Shown here: in pieces, positions 25,535 to 35,294 of the stretch | Layout of the letters: every line of letters starts with the position of its first letter | Position numbering within the stretch: position 1 is the first letter of the stretch | DNA from: Pelagadaptatus aseana | Lineage (GTDB): Bacteria; Pseudomonadota; Gammaproteobacteria; Pseudomonadales; Cellvibrionaceae | Direction of reading: 5' to 3' | Assembly (NCBI GenBank): GCA_040365065.1 | Contig: BAABNI010000005.1 | Span: forward strand, 1-64,000 | Length of the DNA: 64,000 nucleotides | Notes under the pieces: generated by a model | What the model was told of the DNA's origin: nothing | What the model saw: the letters and a program-made list of their open reading frames with translations, nothing else | Databases searched by the model: none | Translations under genes and position numbers: made by a program

Positions 25535-26608
25535 ATGTTTAAGATCTTGAGAAATTGGATTGATCGCTATCTTGGCAATGAAGAAGCGGTACTGTTTGCC
25601 ATGTTGCTGATTGCGGCTGTGGTGATTGTCTGGAGCCTCGGCAGTGTCTTGACCCCGGTTTTTGCCGGTATTGTGATTGCCTTTTTGCTGCAGGGGTTGG
25701 TTGACAGGCTCAAAGACTGGGGTATGCCCCACTGGGCTTCGGTGACGGTCACCACTCTGCTGTTGGTGCTGGTACTGGTTATTACTTTGCTGTTTGTATT
25801 GCCAGTGATCTGGCAGCAAAGCACCAAGTTGATTGGGGAGGTGCCGGCCATTTTGGCAGAGGGGCAGGAGCAGTTGATGTTGTTGCCGCAAAAATATCCA
25901 CAGTTGATTTCCGAAGTGCAGATCAATCAGATGATTGAGTTGGCTGGACACGAAATTGGCCAGCTGGGGCAGAGCCTGGTGAGTATGTCGGTGGCCAGTT
26001 TGCCGATGTTGGCTACCTTGCTGATTTATCTGATTCTGGTGCCCATTCTGGTGTTCTTTTTCCTCAAGGATAAAGATCAGATACTCGGTTGGTTGGGCAA
26101 TATGCTTCCGGCTGAGCGCCCCATGATGCGTCAGGTTTGGCATGAGATGAATGCCCAGGTCGCCAATTATGTGCGCGGCAAAGTCATCGAAATTCTGGTG
26201 GTGGGCGTAGTCTCCTGTATTGCGTTTGCGCTGCTGGGACTGAAGTACGCTCTGTTGATGGGATTGTTGGTGGGCCTGTCGGTTGTGATTCCCTACATTG
26301 GGGCTGCGCTGGTGACCATTCCGGTGATGGTGGTGGGCTTCTGGCAGTGGGGCATGGGCAATGAATTCTACTGGTTGTTTGTGGTCTACACGGTGATTCA
26401 GGCGCTCGATGGCAATGTGCTGGTGCCGCTGCTGTTTTCAGAGGCGGTTAATCTGCACCCGGTGGCCATCATTTTGGCGGTGCTGGTGTTTGGTGGTCTC
26501 TGGGGCTTCTGGGGCGTGTTCTTTGCCATCCCTCTGGCGACTTTATTCAAGGCCATTGCCAGTGCCTGGCCGGTGGCCATGCATAAGCTTGAAGCGTCTG
26601 TGGATTAG
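25535..26608 (+). CDS. AI-2E/PerM family transporter
   Basis: 357 aa polytopic membrane protein of the AI-2E transporter (UPF0118, PerM) family. It has about eight hydrophobic segments, a long cytoplasmic or periplasmic stretch at about 110-165, and the conserved FFLKDKDQILGWLGNMLP and GLLVGLSVVIPYIGAALVTIPV segments. Transport substrates of the family vary (autoinducer-2, sodium/proton exchange) and none can be assigned. It follows the TusA-like gene by 12 nt, so they are probably co-transcribed. Confidence 0.88.
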   Translation: MFKILRNWIDRYLGNEEAVLFAMLLIAAVVIVWSLGSVLTPVFAGIVIAFLLQGLVDRLKDWGMPHWASVTVTTLLLVLVLVITLLFVLPVIWQQSTKLIGEVPAILAEGQEQLMLLPQKYPQLISEVQINQMIELAGHEIGQLGQSLVSMSVASLPMLATLLIYLILVPILVFFFLKDKDQILGWLGNMLPAERPMMRQVWHEMNAQVANYVRGKVIEILVVGVVSCIAFALLGLKYALLMGLLVGLSVVIPYIGAALVTIPVMVVGFWQWGMGNEFYWLFVVYTVIQALDGNVLVPLLFSEAVNLHPVAIILAVLVFGGLWGFWGVFFAIPLATLFKAIASAWPVAMHKLEASVD

Positions 26609-26645
26609 CCTTACGACACAATAACTATTTAACACGGAGCTCCTT

Positions 26646-29528
26646 ATGGGCAATCGTCCAGCAATCTGCTTTTTGATCTTACTGGTGTGGGGACTGACGG
26701 GTTGTGATGCCGAATTGTCTTCATCGAAAAACAAGGATGAGTCAGGTGAGCTGACACAAGCAGCAGCGTCCGGTGATGTTATTCCCGGTGTGGTTATTAA
26801 AGGCGACAGCGACCCCAGAACTTATCGTTACCTGTCATTGGCTAATGATCTGCGGGTGGTGCTGATATCAGACCCTGAAACCCAAAAGGCTGCAGCTTCA
26901 CTTGATGTGGCAATTGGCAGTGCTGACGACCCGCGAGACAGAGAAGGGCTGGCTCACTTTCTTGAACACATGCTGTTTTTGGGGACTGAAAAGTACCCGG
27001 AGCCCGATGCCTATCAGAGTTTTATTTCCCAGCAGGGGGGCAGTCACAACGCCTACACCAGCCCCGAACATACCAACTACTTTTTTGATGTGAAAGCCGA
27101 AGCCTTGCCCGAGGCATTGGACCGGTTTTCCCAGTTCTTCACCGCGCCACTGTTCACTCCGGAATACGTCGATCGTGAGCGCAACGCAGTGCACTCTGAG
27201 TACCGGGCAAAAATCAAAGACAGCTACCGCCGCGAGCGGGACGTCTATCGGGAAATTGCCAGCCAGTCTCATCCCATGTCCAAGTTTACGGTGGGCAGTC
27301 TGACAACACTGGCTGATCGCGACGGTGATCTCGTGCGTGATGATTTGCTCGACTTCTACCAGCGCTATTACTCCTCTGATCGCATGACTCTGGTCGTGCT
27401 GGGGCGGGAGTCACTGGACGATCTGCAAACTCTGGTTGAGCCCTTGTTTAATTCCGTGCCCTTGCGCAAGGCCGACAAGCGGATCGAGGGACAATCACTG
27501 TTCGATGACGATTTGTTGCCTGTGCAGCTGCGTGTCCAGTCGGAAAAGCAGGAACAGCTGTTGTCACTGATGTTTCCCGTCAGTTCAGCTCGTGATTACT
27601 ACCGGCAAAAACCTTTGCAGTATCTGGGCAATCTGCTGGGGCATGAGGGTGAGGGCAGTCTGTTTGCGCTGTTGAAACAACAGGGGTGGGTAGAATCTCT
27701 GAGTGCCGGCGGCTATGCCAGTGGGCGCAATCAGGGCGTGTTCGAAATCAGCATGCGGCTTACTGCCGATGGCTATCGCAACAGGGATCAGGTGGTGGCC
27801 ATGACCATGGCCAAGATTGATCATATTCGCCAGTCCGGCATTGAAGCCTGGCGATTTGCGGAGCAAAAAATGCTGGCGGATATTGCTTTCCGATTTGCAG
27901 AGAAAGGTAAGCCCATTGGAGCCGTCAGTCGCCTGTCGAGACAAATGCACGATTACCCGGTGACGGATTATTTGCGCGGCGCTTTCCTGTTTGCCGAGTT
28001 TGATAAAGATCTGATCGCGTCTTATCTGGCGCAGATGACAACCGACAACCTGTTGCTGCAGCTTACCAGTCCCGATGAGGTTACCGACCGACAAAGTAGC
28101 CTTTACAGCACGCCATACAGTGTTGAGCCATTACCTCCTCTGATGGAGGCTGATGATGAGCTGCTGGCACAGCTGTCCCTGCCGCCAGTGAACCCGTTTG
28201 TCCCTGAGCAATTGGGTCTGAAACCAAAGCCTGCGGGATCATTCGAGTTGCCTCGTCAGCTTGAATCTGCTGACGGGCTGGCCTTGTGGCACCATCAGGA
28301 TCAAACATTCAATGTGCCTAAATCGCGGTTCGCCGTTCGGGTTAAAACGCCACTGATCGGTGACAGCCCGGACAACGCTGCCCTTGGCCATCTCTATGCC
28401 GCGCTGGTTAACGACCAGCTCAATGCCTTTTCTTACCCGGCCTTGCTGGCGGGTCTTTATTTTGATTTCGGGGCCAATACCCGAGGTTTTGATATCAGTG
28501 TCGGTGGCTATAGCGATCGCCAACAGGTGTTGTTGAAAGAAGTTTTGAGGGTAGCGCGTCAGGCGGAATTTAGCCCTGAACGTTTTCAGGTGTTGCGCGA
28601 GGAGCTGCTTAAAAGCTGGCGTAATACTCGCCAGTTAACCCCTTACCGACAATTATTCCGTCGAATCAATACCACGCTCTACAGCCCGGGCTGGGATGAT
28701 ATGAGTATGGCGGATGCAGTGGCTTCAGCCAGTTTTGAGCAGTTACAGAATTTTGCTTCTGAGGTGTGGGCGGGGTCTGAACTGACGATGTTTTCCTCCG
28801 GTAATGTGACTGAGGAGGAATCCCTGCAAATGGGCGAGTTGCTGCAGAGCGCATTATTGCTTCCCTCGGATAATAAGCCGGTTGCGGCCAAAGTGGTGGA
28901 TCTCAAGGTGGGACAGGTGCCTCATTATGGTTTTGCAGTAGACCACGACGATGTCGCGGCAGCCCTGTATTTGCAGGCTGATGACGACTCAATCGAATCA
29001 CGGGCCTTAAGTGCTTTGTTACAGCAAAATCTGAAATCCGCATTTTTTCATGAACTGAGAACCCAGCAGCAATTGGGCTACATCGTTTTCGTGACCGGAC
29101 TCGAGTTAAAGAAAGTGACCGGCAGCTTGTTTGTGGTGCAGTCGCCTTCCACCCCACTGCCCGATGTGGTGGCTGCGATTAATCATTTTCTGGCTGAGCA
29201 GTTGGGCGATTTTGATGATTTTGAATCCCATCGTCAGGCGTTGTTGCAGAAGCTGCGCGAGCCACCAAAAAATCAGATGGAGCAGGCCACGCGCCACTGG
29301 CGACAGATTCTGGGCGAGGACCATGAGTTTGATGATCGGGAGTTGATGGCATCCTATATCGAGTCTCTTAGCAAAGAGCGTTTTGTTGAACAGGTGCGTG
29401 GGGTTCTGGCCGCACCTCAATCCATGTGGTTCAGTGCCAGTCGCAATCAATTTGTTATAGAAGGAACGCAAGCGGTGCAAGATGTTCAGGTGTTCAAAGG
29501 TGAGCAGGAGGCGTTCCAATACCCTTGA
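26646..29528 (+). CDS. M16 (pitrilysin/insulinase) zinc metalloprotease, lipoprotein
   Basis: 960 aa. A lipoprotein signal peptide ends at LTGC (Cys20), so the enzyme should be tethered to a membrane on the periplasmic side. The inverted zinc motif is H104-F-L-E107-H108, with the more distal Glu in RERNAVHSEYRAKIKDSYRRE. Four M16 half-domains fit the length, as in E. coli pitrilysin (PtrA), which is soluble and periplasmic; the lipid anchor is a difference. ATG 26646 has GGAG 7-8 nt upstream. It likely degrades short peptides. Confidence 0.93.
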   Translation: MGNRPAICFLILLVWGLTGCDAELSSSKNKDESGELTQAAASGDVIPGVVIKGDSDPRTYRYLSLANDLRVVLISDPETQKAAASLDVAIGSADDPRDREGLAHFLEHMLFLGTEKYPEPDAYQSFISQQGGSHNAYTSPEHTNYFFDVKAEALPEALDRFSQFFTAPLFTPEYVDRERNAVHSEYRAKIKDSYRRERDVYREIASQSHPMSKFTVGSLTTLADRDGDLVRDDLLDFYQRYYSSDRMTLVVLGRESLDDLQTLVEPLFNSVPLRKADKRIEGQSLFDDDLLPVQLRVQSEKQEQLLSLMFPVSSARDYYRQKPLQYLGNLLGHEGEGSLFALLKQQGWVESLSAGGYASGRNQGVFEISMRLTADGYRNRDQVVAMTMAKIDHIRQSGIEAWRFAEQKMLADIAFRFAEKGKPIGAVSRLSRQMHDYPVTDYLRGAFLFAEFDKDLIASYLAQMTTDNLLLQLTSPDEVTDRQSSLYSTPYSVEPLPPLMEADDELLAQLSLPPVNPFVPEQLGLKPKPAGSFELPRQLESADGLALWHHQDQTFNVPKSRFAVRVKTPLIGDSPDNAALGHLYAALVNDQLNAFSYPALLAGLYFDFGANTRGFDISVGGYSDRQQVLLKEVLRVARQAEFSPERFQVLREELLKSWRNTRQLTPYRQLFRRINTTLYSPGWDDMSMADAVASASFEQLQNFASEVWAGSELTMFSSGNVTEEESLQMGELLQSALLLPSDNKPVAAKVVDLKVGQVPHYGFAVDHDDVAAALYLQADDDSIESRALSALLQQNLKSAFFHELRTQQQLGYIVFVTGLELKKVTGSLFVVQSPSTPLPDVVAAINHFLAEQLGDFDDFESHRQALLQKLREPPKNQMEQATRHWRQILGEDHEFDDRELMASYIESLSKERFVEQVRGVLAAPQSMWFSASRNQFVIEGTQAVQDVQVFKGEQEAFQYP

Positions 29529-29568
29529 GGAGAGTGCGACTTTAGTCGTAATAAGCCCGTTGATGAAG

Positions 29569-29600
29569 CCAAATGACGAAATAGTGTCACAATCATTTGG
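29569..29600. promoter_or_regulatory. long palindrome upstream of aceEF (candidate operator)
   Basis: CCAAATGA (29569-29576) and TCATTTGG (29593-29600) are perfect inverted repeats 16 nt apart. Inside them TGAC (29574-29577) and GTCA form a second, overlapping inverted pair. It lies about 55 nt upstream of a TATAAT sequence at 29655-29660 that may be the aceE -10 box. It does not match the PdhR site I know, so the regulator is unknown. Confidence 0.4.
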
Positions 29601-29735
29601 TATTCTTCAAAATTATTTTCGTTATTCATATAGAAAATAATGGTCTGTTCTATATATAATAGACCTGCCGGTCATTTCGTGGCTGGTGGTTATTTATTGG
29701 AATAAGCAAAGAAGTCATCAACGAGGATTCTTGGA

Positions 29736-32381
29736 ATGCAAGAGGATATCGATTCCCTTGAAACCAAAGAGTGGATGGATGCATTGCATTCAGTCATTCG
29801 TTACGCAGGAAAAGAGAGAGCCTCTTTTCTGCTGCAAAAGCTGGCACAGGGTGCCACCCATGCTGGCGTAAAACTGCCCCAGGCCATTGTTACTCCCTAT
29901 CGCAACACCATTGCGCCATCCTCGGAAAAGCGCATGCCGGGTGATCTGTTCATGGAGCGCCGGATTCGCTCGCTGATTCGCTGGAATGCGCTGGCCATGG
30001 TCATGCGCGCCAACGACAACGATGAGGGGCTGGGCGGCCATATCTCCACGTTTTCCTCGGCGGCAACCCTTTACGATATTGGTTTCAATTATTTCTTCCG
30101 CGGCAACGATCAATCACCGGGCGATCTGATTTATTTTCAGGGGCACTCGGCACCGGGCATGTATGCCCGCTCCTATCTGGAAGGCCGCTTCGATGAAGAT
30201 CAGCTCGACAACTTCCGACGCGAAGTGGATGGGCATGGGCTGTCTTCCTATCCGCACCCCTGGCTGATGCCGGATTACTGGCAGTTCCCCACCGTCTCCA
30301 TGGGGCTGGGGCCGATTCAGGCCATTTATCAGGCACACGTCATGCGCTACATGTCGGCCCGGGGACTGTCCCCTCGTGGCGATCGAAAAGTGTGGGCGTT
30401 TCTGGGTGATGGTGAGTGTGATGAGCCGGAATCATTGGGCGCCATTTCTCTGGCTGGCCGCGAGCAGCTGGAAAACCTGATCTTTGTGGTCAACTGCAAC
30501 TTGCAGCGCCTTGATGGCCCGGTACGTGGCAATGGCAAAATTATGCAGGAACTCGAAGGTGTGTTCCGTGGTGCCGGTTGGAATGTCATCAAGGTGGTCT
30601 GGGGGCGGCATTGGGATCAGTTACTGGAAAAAGACAAAACCGGTCTACTGCAAAAGCGCATGGACGAAGTCTGTGATGGCGAGCTGCAGAACTACAAGGC
30701 CAACGGTGGCGCCTACACCCGTGAGCATTTCTTCGGCAAATACCCGGAACTGTTGGAACTGGTCAAAGACCTGAGCGATGAGGACATCATGTACCTCAAT
30801 CGCGGTGGTCACGACCCTTACAAGGTTTATGCGGCCTACGCCGAGGCCATGGAGAGCAAGGGGCAGCCCACTGTAATTCTGGCCCAGACCGTAAAAGGGT
30901 ACGGCATGGGTGATTCTGCCGAGGCGCAAAACGAAACACACTCGGTGAAAAAGCTGGATCTGGAGAGCCTCAAACGTTTCCGCGATCGCTTTGGTATTCC
31001 CATCAGTGACGAAGAATTGAAGAATGTTCCCTACTATCGCCCTGCACCGGATAGCCCGGAGATGGTGTATATGCAGAACCGCCGTAAGGAATTGGGCGGG
31101 CCAATTCCGTCGCGCCAGGCGGGTTTTGATGCACTGGAAACCCCATCAATGGATGCCTTTAAGGCGCAGTTAAAAGGCAGCGGTGAGCGCCAGATTTCCA
31201 CCACCATGTCGTTTGTGCGGATTCTGTCGTCACTGGCGAAAGATAAAAATATCGGTGAGCGGGTGGTGCCCATTGTGCCGGACGAAGCCCGTACTTTTGG
31301 TATGGAGGGTATGTTCCGCCAGCTGGGTATCTATTCTTCTGCCGGTCAAAAATACACCCCCCACGATCACGACCAGATCATGTTCTACAAAGAGAGCAAA
31401 AAGGGGCAGATCCTCGAAGAGGGTATTAACGAAGCGGGTGCCATGTCGGCCTGGATTGCCTGCGCCACGGCATACAGCAGCAGCGATTGCCCGATGATAC
31501 CTTTCTATATTTATTACTCCATGTTCGGGTTTCAGCGTATTGGTGATCTGGCTTGGGCGGCAGGCGATATGCAGGCTAGGGGCTTTTTGATCGGTGCTAC
31601 GGCCGGCCGAACCACCCTCAATGGTGAAGGTCTGCAACATCAGGATGGTCACAGCCATATTCTGGCCAATACCATCCCCAATTGCCGCACCTACGATCCA
31701 GCTTACGGTTTCGAACTGGCGGTGATTATTCAGAACGGTATTGAGCGCATGTTCAATCAGCAGGAAAACTGCTTCTACTACATCACCACCATGAACGAAA
31801 ACTACGTTCACCCGGAGATGCCGGTGGGTTCTGAAGAGGGCATCATTCGCGGTGGTTATCTGTTGCAGGAGAGCAAGCCCACTGACAAGCACGTTCAGTT
31901 ACTGGGTGCCGGTACCATTTTGCGTGAGGTTGAAGCGGCGGCTGAATTGCTGCAGGCGGACTTTGGCGTTAGCGCGGATGTATGGTCATTGACCAGTGTT
32001 AACGAGCTGACTCGCGATGGCCTGGCCTGTGATCGCTGGAATTTATTGCACCCGGAGGAAGAACCCAAGCAAGCCTATCTGACAGAGCAGTTGCAGGGCC
32101 GCAAGGGGCCGGTGATTGCTGCTTCCGATTATATGAAAGCCTATATGGAGCAGTTGCGCGCCTATGTGCCCGGTAATTTCTCAGTGCTGGGTACCGATGG
32201 TTTCGGTCGCAGTGATACCCGTAAGAAGTTGCGTCACTTCTTTGAAGTGGATCGCTATTTTGTGGTGATCGCGGCGCTGAAGGCGTTGGTTGATGAGGGC
32301 GAGTTGAGTCGTGATGTGGTCACCAAGGCCATAGCGAAATACGGCATTGATGCGGACAAGAAAGATCCGATGAAGTCCTGA
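29736..32381 (+). CDS. aceE: pyruvate dehydrogenase E1 component, homodimeric type
   Basis: 881 aa, the size of the single-chain E1 of gammaproteobacteria (E. coli 887). It decarboxylates pyruvate with thiamine diphosphate and acetylates the lipoyl arms of AceF. The TPP motif GDGECDEPESLG...NLIFVVNCNLQ is at about 226-260, and the GHxAPGMYARSYLEGR and MEGMFRQLGIY segments are typical. The start has GAGGA about 12 nt upstream. It is followed after 36 nt by aceF. No lpd (E3) gene follows, so E3 must be encoded elsewhere. Confidence 0.97.
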   Translation: MQEDIDSLETKEWMDALHSVIRYAGKERASFLLQKLAQGATHAGVKLPQAIVTPYRNTIAPSSEKRMPGDLFMERRIRSLIRWNALAMVMRANDNDEGLGGHISTFSSAATLYDIGFNYFFRGNDQSPGDLIYFQGHSAPGMYARSYLEGRFDEDQLDNFRREVDGHGLSSYPHPWLMPDYWQFPTVSMGLGPIQAIYQAHVMRYMSARGLSPRGDRKVWAFLGDGECDEPESLGAISLAGREQLENLIFVVNCNLQRLDGPVRGNGKIMQELEGVFRGAGWNVIKVVWGRHWDQLLEKDKTGLLQKRMDEVCDGELQNYKANGGAYTREHFFGKYPELLELVKDLSDEDIMYLNRGGHDPYKVYAAYAEAMESKGQPTVILAQTVKGYGMGDSAEAQNETHSVKKLDLESLKRFRDRFGIPISDEELKNVPYYRPAPDSPEMVYMQNRRKELGGPIPSRQAGFDALETPSMDAFKAQLKGSGERQISTTMSFVRILSSLAKDKNIGERVVPIVPDEARTFGMEGMFRQLGIYSSAGQKYTPHDHDQIMFYKESKKGQILEEGINEAGAMSAWIACATAYSSSDCPMIPFYIYYSMFGFQRIGDLAWAAGDMQARGFLIGATAGRTTLNGEGLQHQDGHSHILANTIPNCRTYDPAYGFELAVIIQNGIERMFNQQENCFYYITTMNENYVHPEMPVGSEEGIIRGGYLLQESKPTDKHVQLLGAGTILREVEAAAELLQADFGVSADVWSLTSVNELTRDGLACDRWNLLHPEEEPKQAYLTEQLQGRKGPVIAASDYMKAYMEQLRAYVPGNFSVLGTDGFGRSDTRKKLRHFFEVDRYFVVIAALKALVDEGELSRDVVTKAIAKYGIDADKKDPMKS

Positions 32382-32417
32382 GTGTGATCAGAGTAGAGAG
32401 AATTTTGAGGAGATAAA

Positions 32418-34067
32418 GTGACTACTGAGACGATTCTGGTACCGGATCTTGGCGGCGCTGAAAATGTTGATGTGATTGAGGTGTGTGTCGCGGTGGGTGA
32501 TACCATCGAGGCCGAGCAATCACTGCTGGTGTTGGAGAGCGATAAAGCCTCCATGGAAGTGCCAGCTCCCAAGGGCGGCAAAGTGGTTGCTCTGCATGTT
32601 AACGAGGGTGATAGCCTGTCAGAAGGCTCCAAAATATTGGAGCTGGAATTGGCTGGCGAAAGTGATGGCGATAGCGATGCTGAGAGTTCTGTAGCCGCGG
32701 TTCAGCCTGAAGCGCCAGCAGTAGAATCAGTTGCCGAGCCCGCCGTTCAGTCTGAGCCGGTCGCGGCAGCGGCGGTTTCCGAGCAGGAAGTGCCCGTGCC
32801 TGATGTGGGCGGCAGCGATGCGGTTGAAGTGATTGAAGTCTGCGTTCAGGTTGGTGATGAACTGGCGGAGGGGGATTCGCTGGTGGTGCTGGAAAGCGAT
32901 AAAGCCTCCATGGAAATTCCAGCGCCAGCGGCAGGTAAAGTCGTTGCAGTAAAACTGTCTGAGGGTGACAAGGTTCACACCGGTGATGTGATTGCCATTA
33001 TGGCAGTGGAGACCTCAGCGGCTTCCGCTGCGGCGGCCAGCGAGCCAGCCTCTGAATCACCTGCACCTGCACCTGCACCTGCACCGAGCCATGCGCCTGC
33101 GGTGGATGCAGTCTCGGACACTCAGATACCCGACAGTGATATGCCCGGCATTGATGTGGCAGGACACGCCGGCCCCGCTGCCCGCAAACTGGCCCGTCAG
33201 CTGGGCGTGGATCTGACCAAGGTGGTTTCCTCCGGGCCACGCAGTCGGGTAACCCGTGAAGATATTCGCAATTATGTGCAAAAAGTGGTGCAGCAGGTTG
33301 AGAGTGGTAAAACGCCAGTGGCATCCGGTTCCGGTATTCCACCGATTCCCGAGGTGGACTTTGCCAAATTCGGCGAAGTGGAGATGGTCAAGTTGAGCAA
33401 GATTGCCAAGGTGACGGTACAGAATATGTCCCGCTCCTGGCTTAATGTGCCTCATGTGACCCAGTTTGATGATGCCGACATCACCGAGCTGGAAGACTTC
33501 CGCAAGTCCATGAAGGCCGAGGCCGAACAGCGCGGTGTGAAACTCACACCCTTGCCGTTTTTGATGAAGGCCGCTGCCGCGGCTCTGGTTAAAGAGCCTT
33601 CCTTTAACGTGTCCCTGCACGCCGATGGTGAGCACAAGGTTCAGAAAAAGTACGTGCACATTGGTATGGCCGTCGATACCCCCAATGGTTTGATGGTGCC
33701 GGTGATTCGCAATGTGGATCAGAAGAGCCTGTGGCAACTGGCTGAGGAAACCGCCGTCATGGCAGCCAAGGCTCGCGCCGGTAAGCTCATGCCCAATGAT
33801 ATGCAGGGTGGCTGTTTTACCATTTCCAGTCTCGGTGCCATCGGTGGCAACGGCTTTACTCCGATCGTCAATGCCCCTGAAGTGGCGATCATGGGGGTGT
33901 CCAAGGCTCAGATCAAGCCGGTGTGGAATGGTTCGGAGTTTGTGCCAAGGCAGATGCTGCCATTGACCGTGTCCTACGATCACCGTGCCATTAATGGCGC
34001 TGATTGCGGGCGCTTCTTTACCTATCTGGTGGCAATGCTGTCGGATATTCGCAAGCTGCTTCTATAG
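32418..34067 (+). CDS. aceF: pyruvate dehydrogenase E2 (dihydrolipoyllysine acetyltransferase)
   Basis: 549 aa core of the PDH complex. Two lipoyl domains each carry the modified Lys in ESDKASME (about 37-44 and 159-166), separated by an Ala/Pro/Glu-rich linker. A second linker (about 195-240) includes four tandem hexamers that encode Pro-Ala. The peripheral subunit-binding domain is GPAARKLARQLGVDLTKV. The catalytic domain ends with SYDHRAINGADCGRF, which carries the active-site His and Asp. The ribosome site is GAGGAG. The convergent gene ends 4 nt away. Confidence 0.97.
   Translation: MTTETILVPDLGGAENVDVIEVCVAVGDTIEAEQSLLVLESDKASMEVPAPKGGKVVALHVNEGDSLSEGSKILELELAGESDGDSDAESSVAAVQPEAPAVESVAEPAVQSEPVAAAAVSEQEVPVPDVGGSDAVEVIEVCVQVGDELAEGDSLVVLESDKASMEIPAPAAGKVVAVKLSEGDKVHTGDVIAIMAVETSAASAAAASEPASESPAPAPAPAPSHAPAVDAVSDTQIPDSDMPGIDVAGHAGPAARKLARQLGVDLTKVVSSGPRSRVTREDIRNYVQKVVQQVESGKTPVASGSGIPPIPEVDFAKFGEVEMVKLSKIAKVTVQNMSRSWLNVPHVTQFDDADITELEDFRKSMKAEAEQRGVKLTPLPFLMKAAAAALVKEPSFNVSLHADGEHKVQKKYVHIGMAVDTPNGLMVPVIRNVDQKSLWQLAEETAVMAAKARAGKLMPNDMQGGCFTISSLGAIGGNGFTPIVNAPEVAIMGVSKAQIKPVWNGSEFVPRQMLPLTVSYDHRAINGADCGRFFTYLVAMLSDIRKLLL
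33061..33084 (+). repeat. in-frame hexamer (CTGCAC)x4 in aceF linker
   Basis: Four perfect tandem hexamers encode the Pro-Ala-rich linker before the subunit-binding domain. Copy-number change would only alter linker length, not the frame. Confidence 0.85.
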
Positions 34068-34070
34068 CGA

Positions 34071-35294
34071 CTACAGGTTGGGCTGTGACGCAGTCCATCC
34101 TGTCAGTGCTCTGGCTTGTGGATAGGGGTTGGTCAGAGCAGGGTAGTGATATTGCTGCAGGTAGTGAATAAATTTCAAGGTGCGAAAGCCATCGAACCAT
34201 AGGTGAAAATGACTGTGGTGTTGCGATGGCTTTTTTTGTTGCAGGTGTTGCCAGAGATGATCAATACCGGCGTCGCTCAGGGCTGACGTGATCTCGCTCG
34301 GCAATTGCGCCATCAGGGATTGTGGTTCAATGCCTGTGGTTTGGCTTGTTCCTATTTCATCCAGTAATTGTTTCAGGCAGGCAAACACTTGTGGATTGTA
34401 ATCGCGCAATGACGACCCTTCCCCGGTAATGATTTTCTCCACCGCCGGGCCGGTACCGAAGGGCACCCGGTGCGACAAGCGAGGTTGCAGGGTGATGGTG
34501 TTATGCGCCGTTGCTGGCAATTGTTGAATGGCGCCGAGTTTGGCCAGTTTATTCAGTAAATAGAAATCTTCACCGCCGGCGCGTTTGGGGAAGCCCCGCG
34601 CCTGACAATAGTACTCAATGTGAATCGCGAGAATGCTGCCGAGGGTATGAAAGGCGTAGGGCGAGCCCGCCCAGCGCAGTCCCTCGACGTAGTAATTCAG
34701 GCGCTGCTGATAGTGTTGGGTGGCCTTGCTGATGGGGCAGTCGGATACCCGTTTGTGCTGGTAGGGATAGAGTCGCGCGGCTGTTTTATCCTTGTTACTG
34801 TCCGTCGTTAGATAATTGTCGGGCAGCTCCGCGTCTGCGTCGGTACTGTGAACCCAGGGGGTTTGTAATTGGCCGAGGTGAAACAATTGTGCTGCCAGAT
34901 CGCAGCCGATCTTGCGCGCCAACCCCACCCCCTGTTTGCGCGGAATGGCTTGGTGATTGCGGTCTACCAGCAGTACTCCCCAGTCGCTATTGCCCAGTAG
35001 GGTCAGTGTGTTGTGGTGCCAGAGGGTTGGCAGTTGTTGCTGCAGATAATCCATCAGTTGCAGGTTGCTGGCCGGTAGCTCGCGGTGTTCCGGTCGATTG
35101 ATCACCAGAATCAATAAGCCATGATGGCTCGGCAGCAATCCCCGATCACCGATCAGTTGCGGCAAGAAATCCGGTCGCTCGTCGTAAGCGGGAATCACCA
35201 CGCACTGTCGATAGCGGCAGTGGGCAGGAAAGTCGGTCAGGACTGAGCACTCCGGCTCGGCGTAGTGATCCAGGTATTTGCTAATGGCTCTCAT
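34071..35294 (-). CDS. GT-A-like glycosyltransferase family protein of unknown specificity
   Basis: 407 aa, no signal peptide. QCVVIPAYDERPDFLPQLI resembles the nucleotide-binding first strand of family-2 glycosyltransferases, HSTDADAELPDNYL supplies a DxD motif, and GGEDFYLLNKLAKLG matches the later ED acceptor-side motif. The C-terminal about 130 residues have no recognised motif. The donor and acceptor are unknown. Its ATG overlaps the last base of the miaE stop (TGATG), so the two are translationally coupled, an odd partnership for a tRNA hydroxylase. Confidence 0.68.
   Translation of the reverse strand: MRAISKYLDHYAEPECSVLTDFPAHCRYRQCVVIPAYDERPDFLPQLIGDRGLLPSHHGLLILVINRPEHRELPASNLQLMDYLQQQLPTLWHHNTLTLLGNSDWGVLLVDRNHQAIPRKQGVGLARKIGCDLAAQLFHLGQLQTPWVHSTDADAELPDNYLTTDSNKDKTAARLYPYQHKRVSDCPISKATQHYQQRLNYYVEGLRWAGSPYAFHTLGSILAIHIEYYCQARGFPKRAGGEDFYLLNKLAKLGAIQQLPATAHNTITLQPRLSHRVPFGTGPAVEKIITGEGSSLRDYNPQVFACLKQLLDEIGTSQTTGIEPQSLMAQLPSEITSALSDAGIDHLWQHLQQKKPSQHHSHFHLWFDGFRTLKFIHYLQQYHYPALTNPYPQARALTGWTASQPNL

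Noticed and set aside
31230..31892. 220-codon open frame antisense to aceE
   Set aside because: It overlaps a conserved enzyme entirely and has no ribosome site or motif.
33057..33983. 308-codon open frame antisense to aceF
   Set aside because: A shadow of the strongly supported aceF coding sequence, rich in His and Gly, with no family resemblance.
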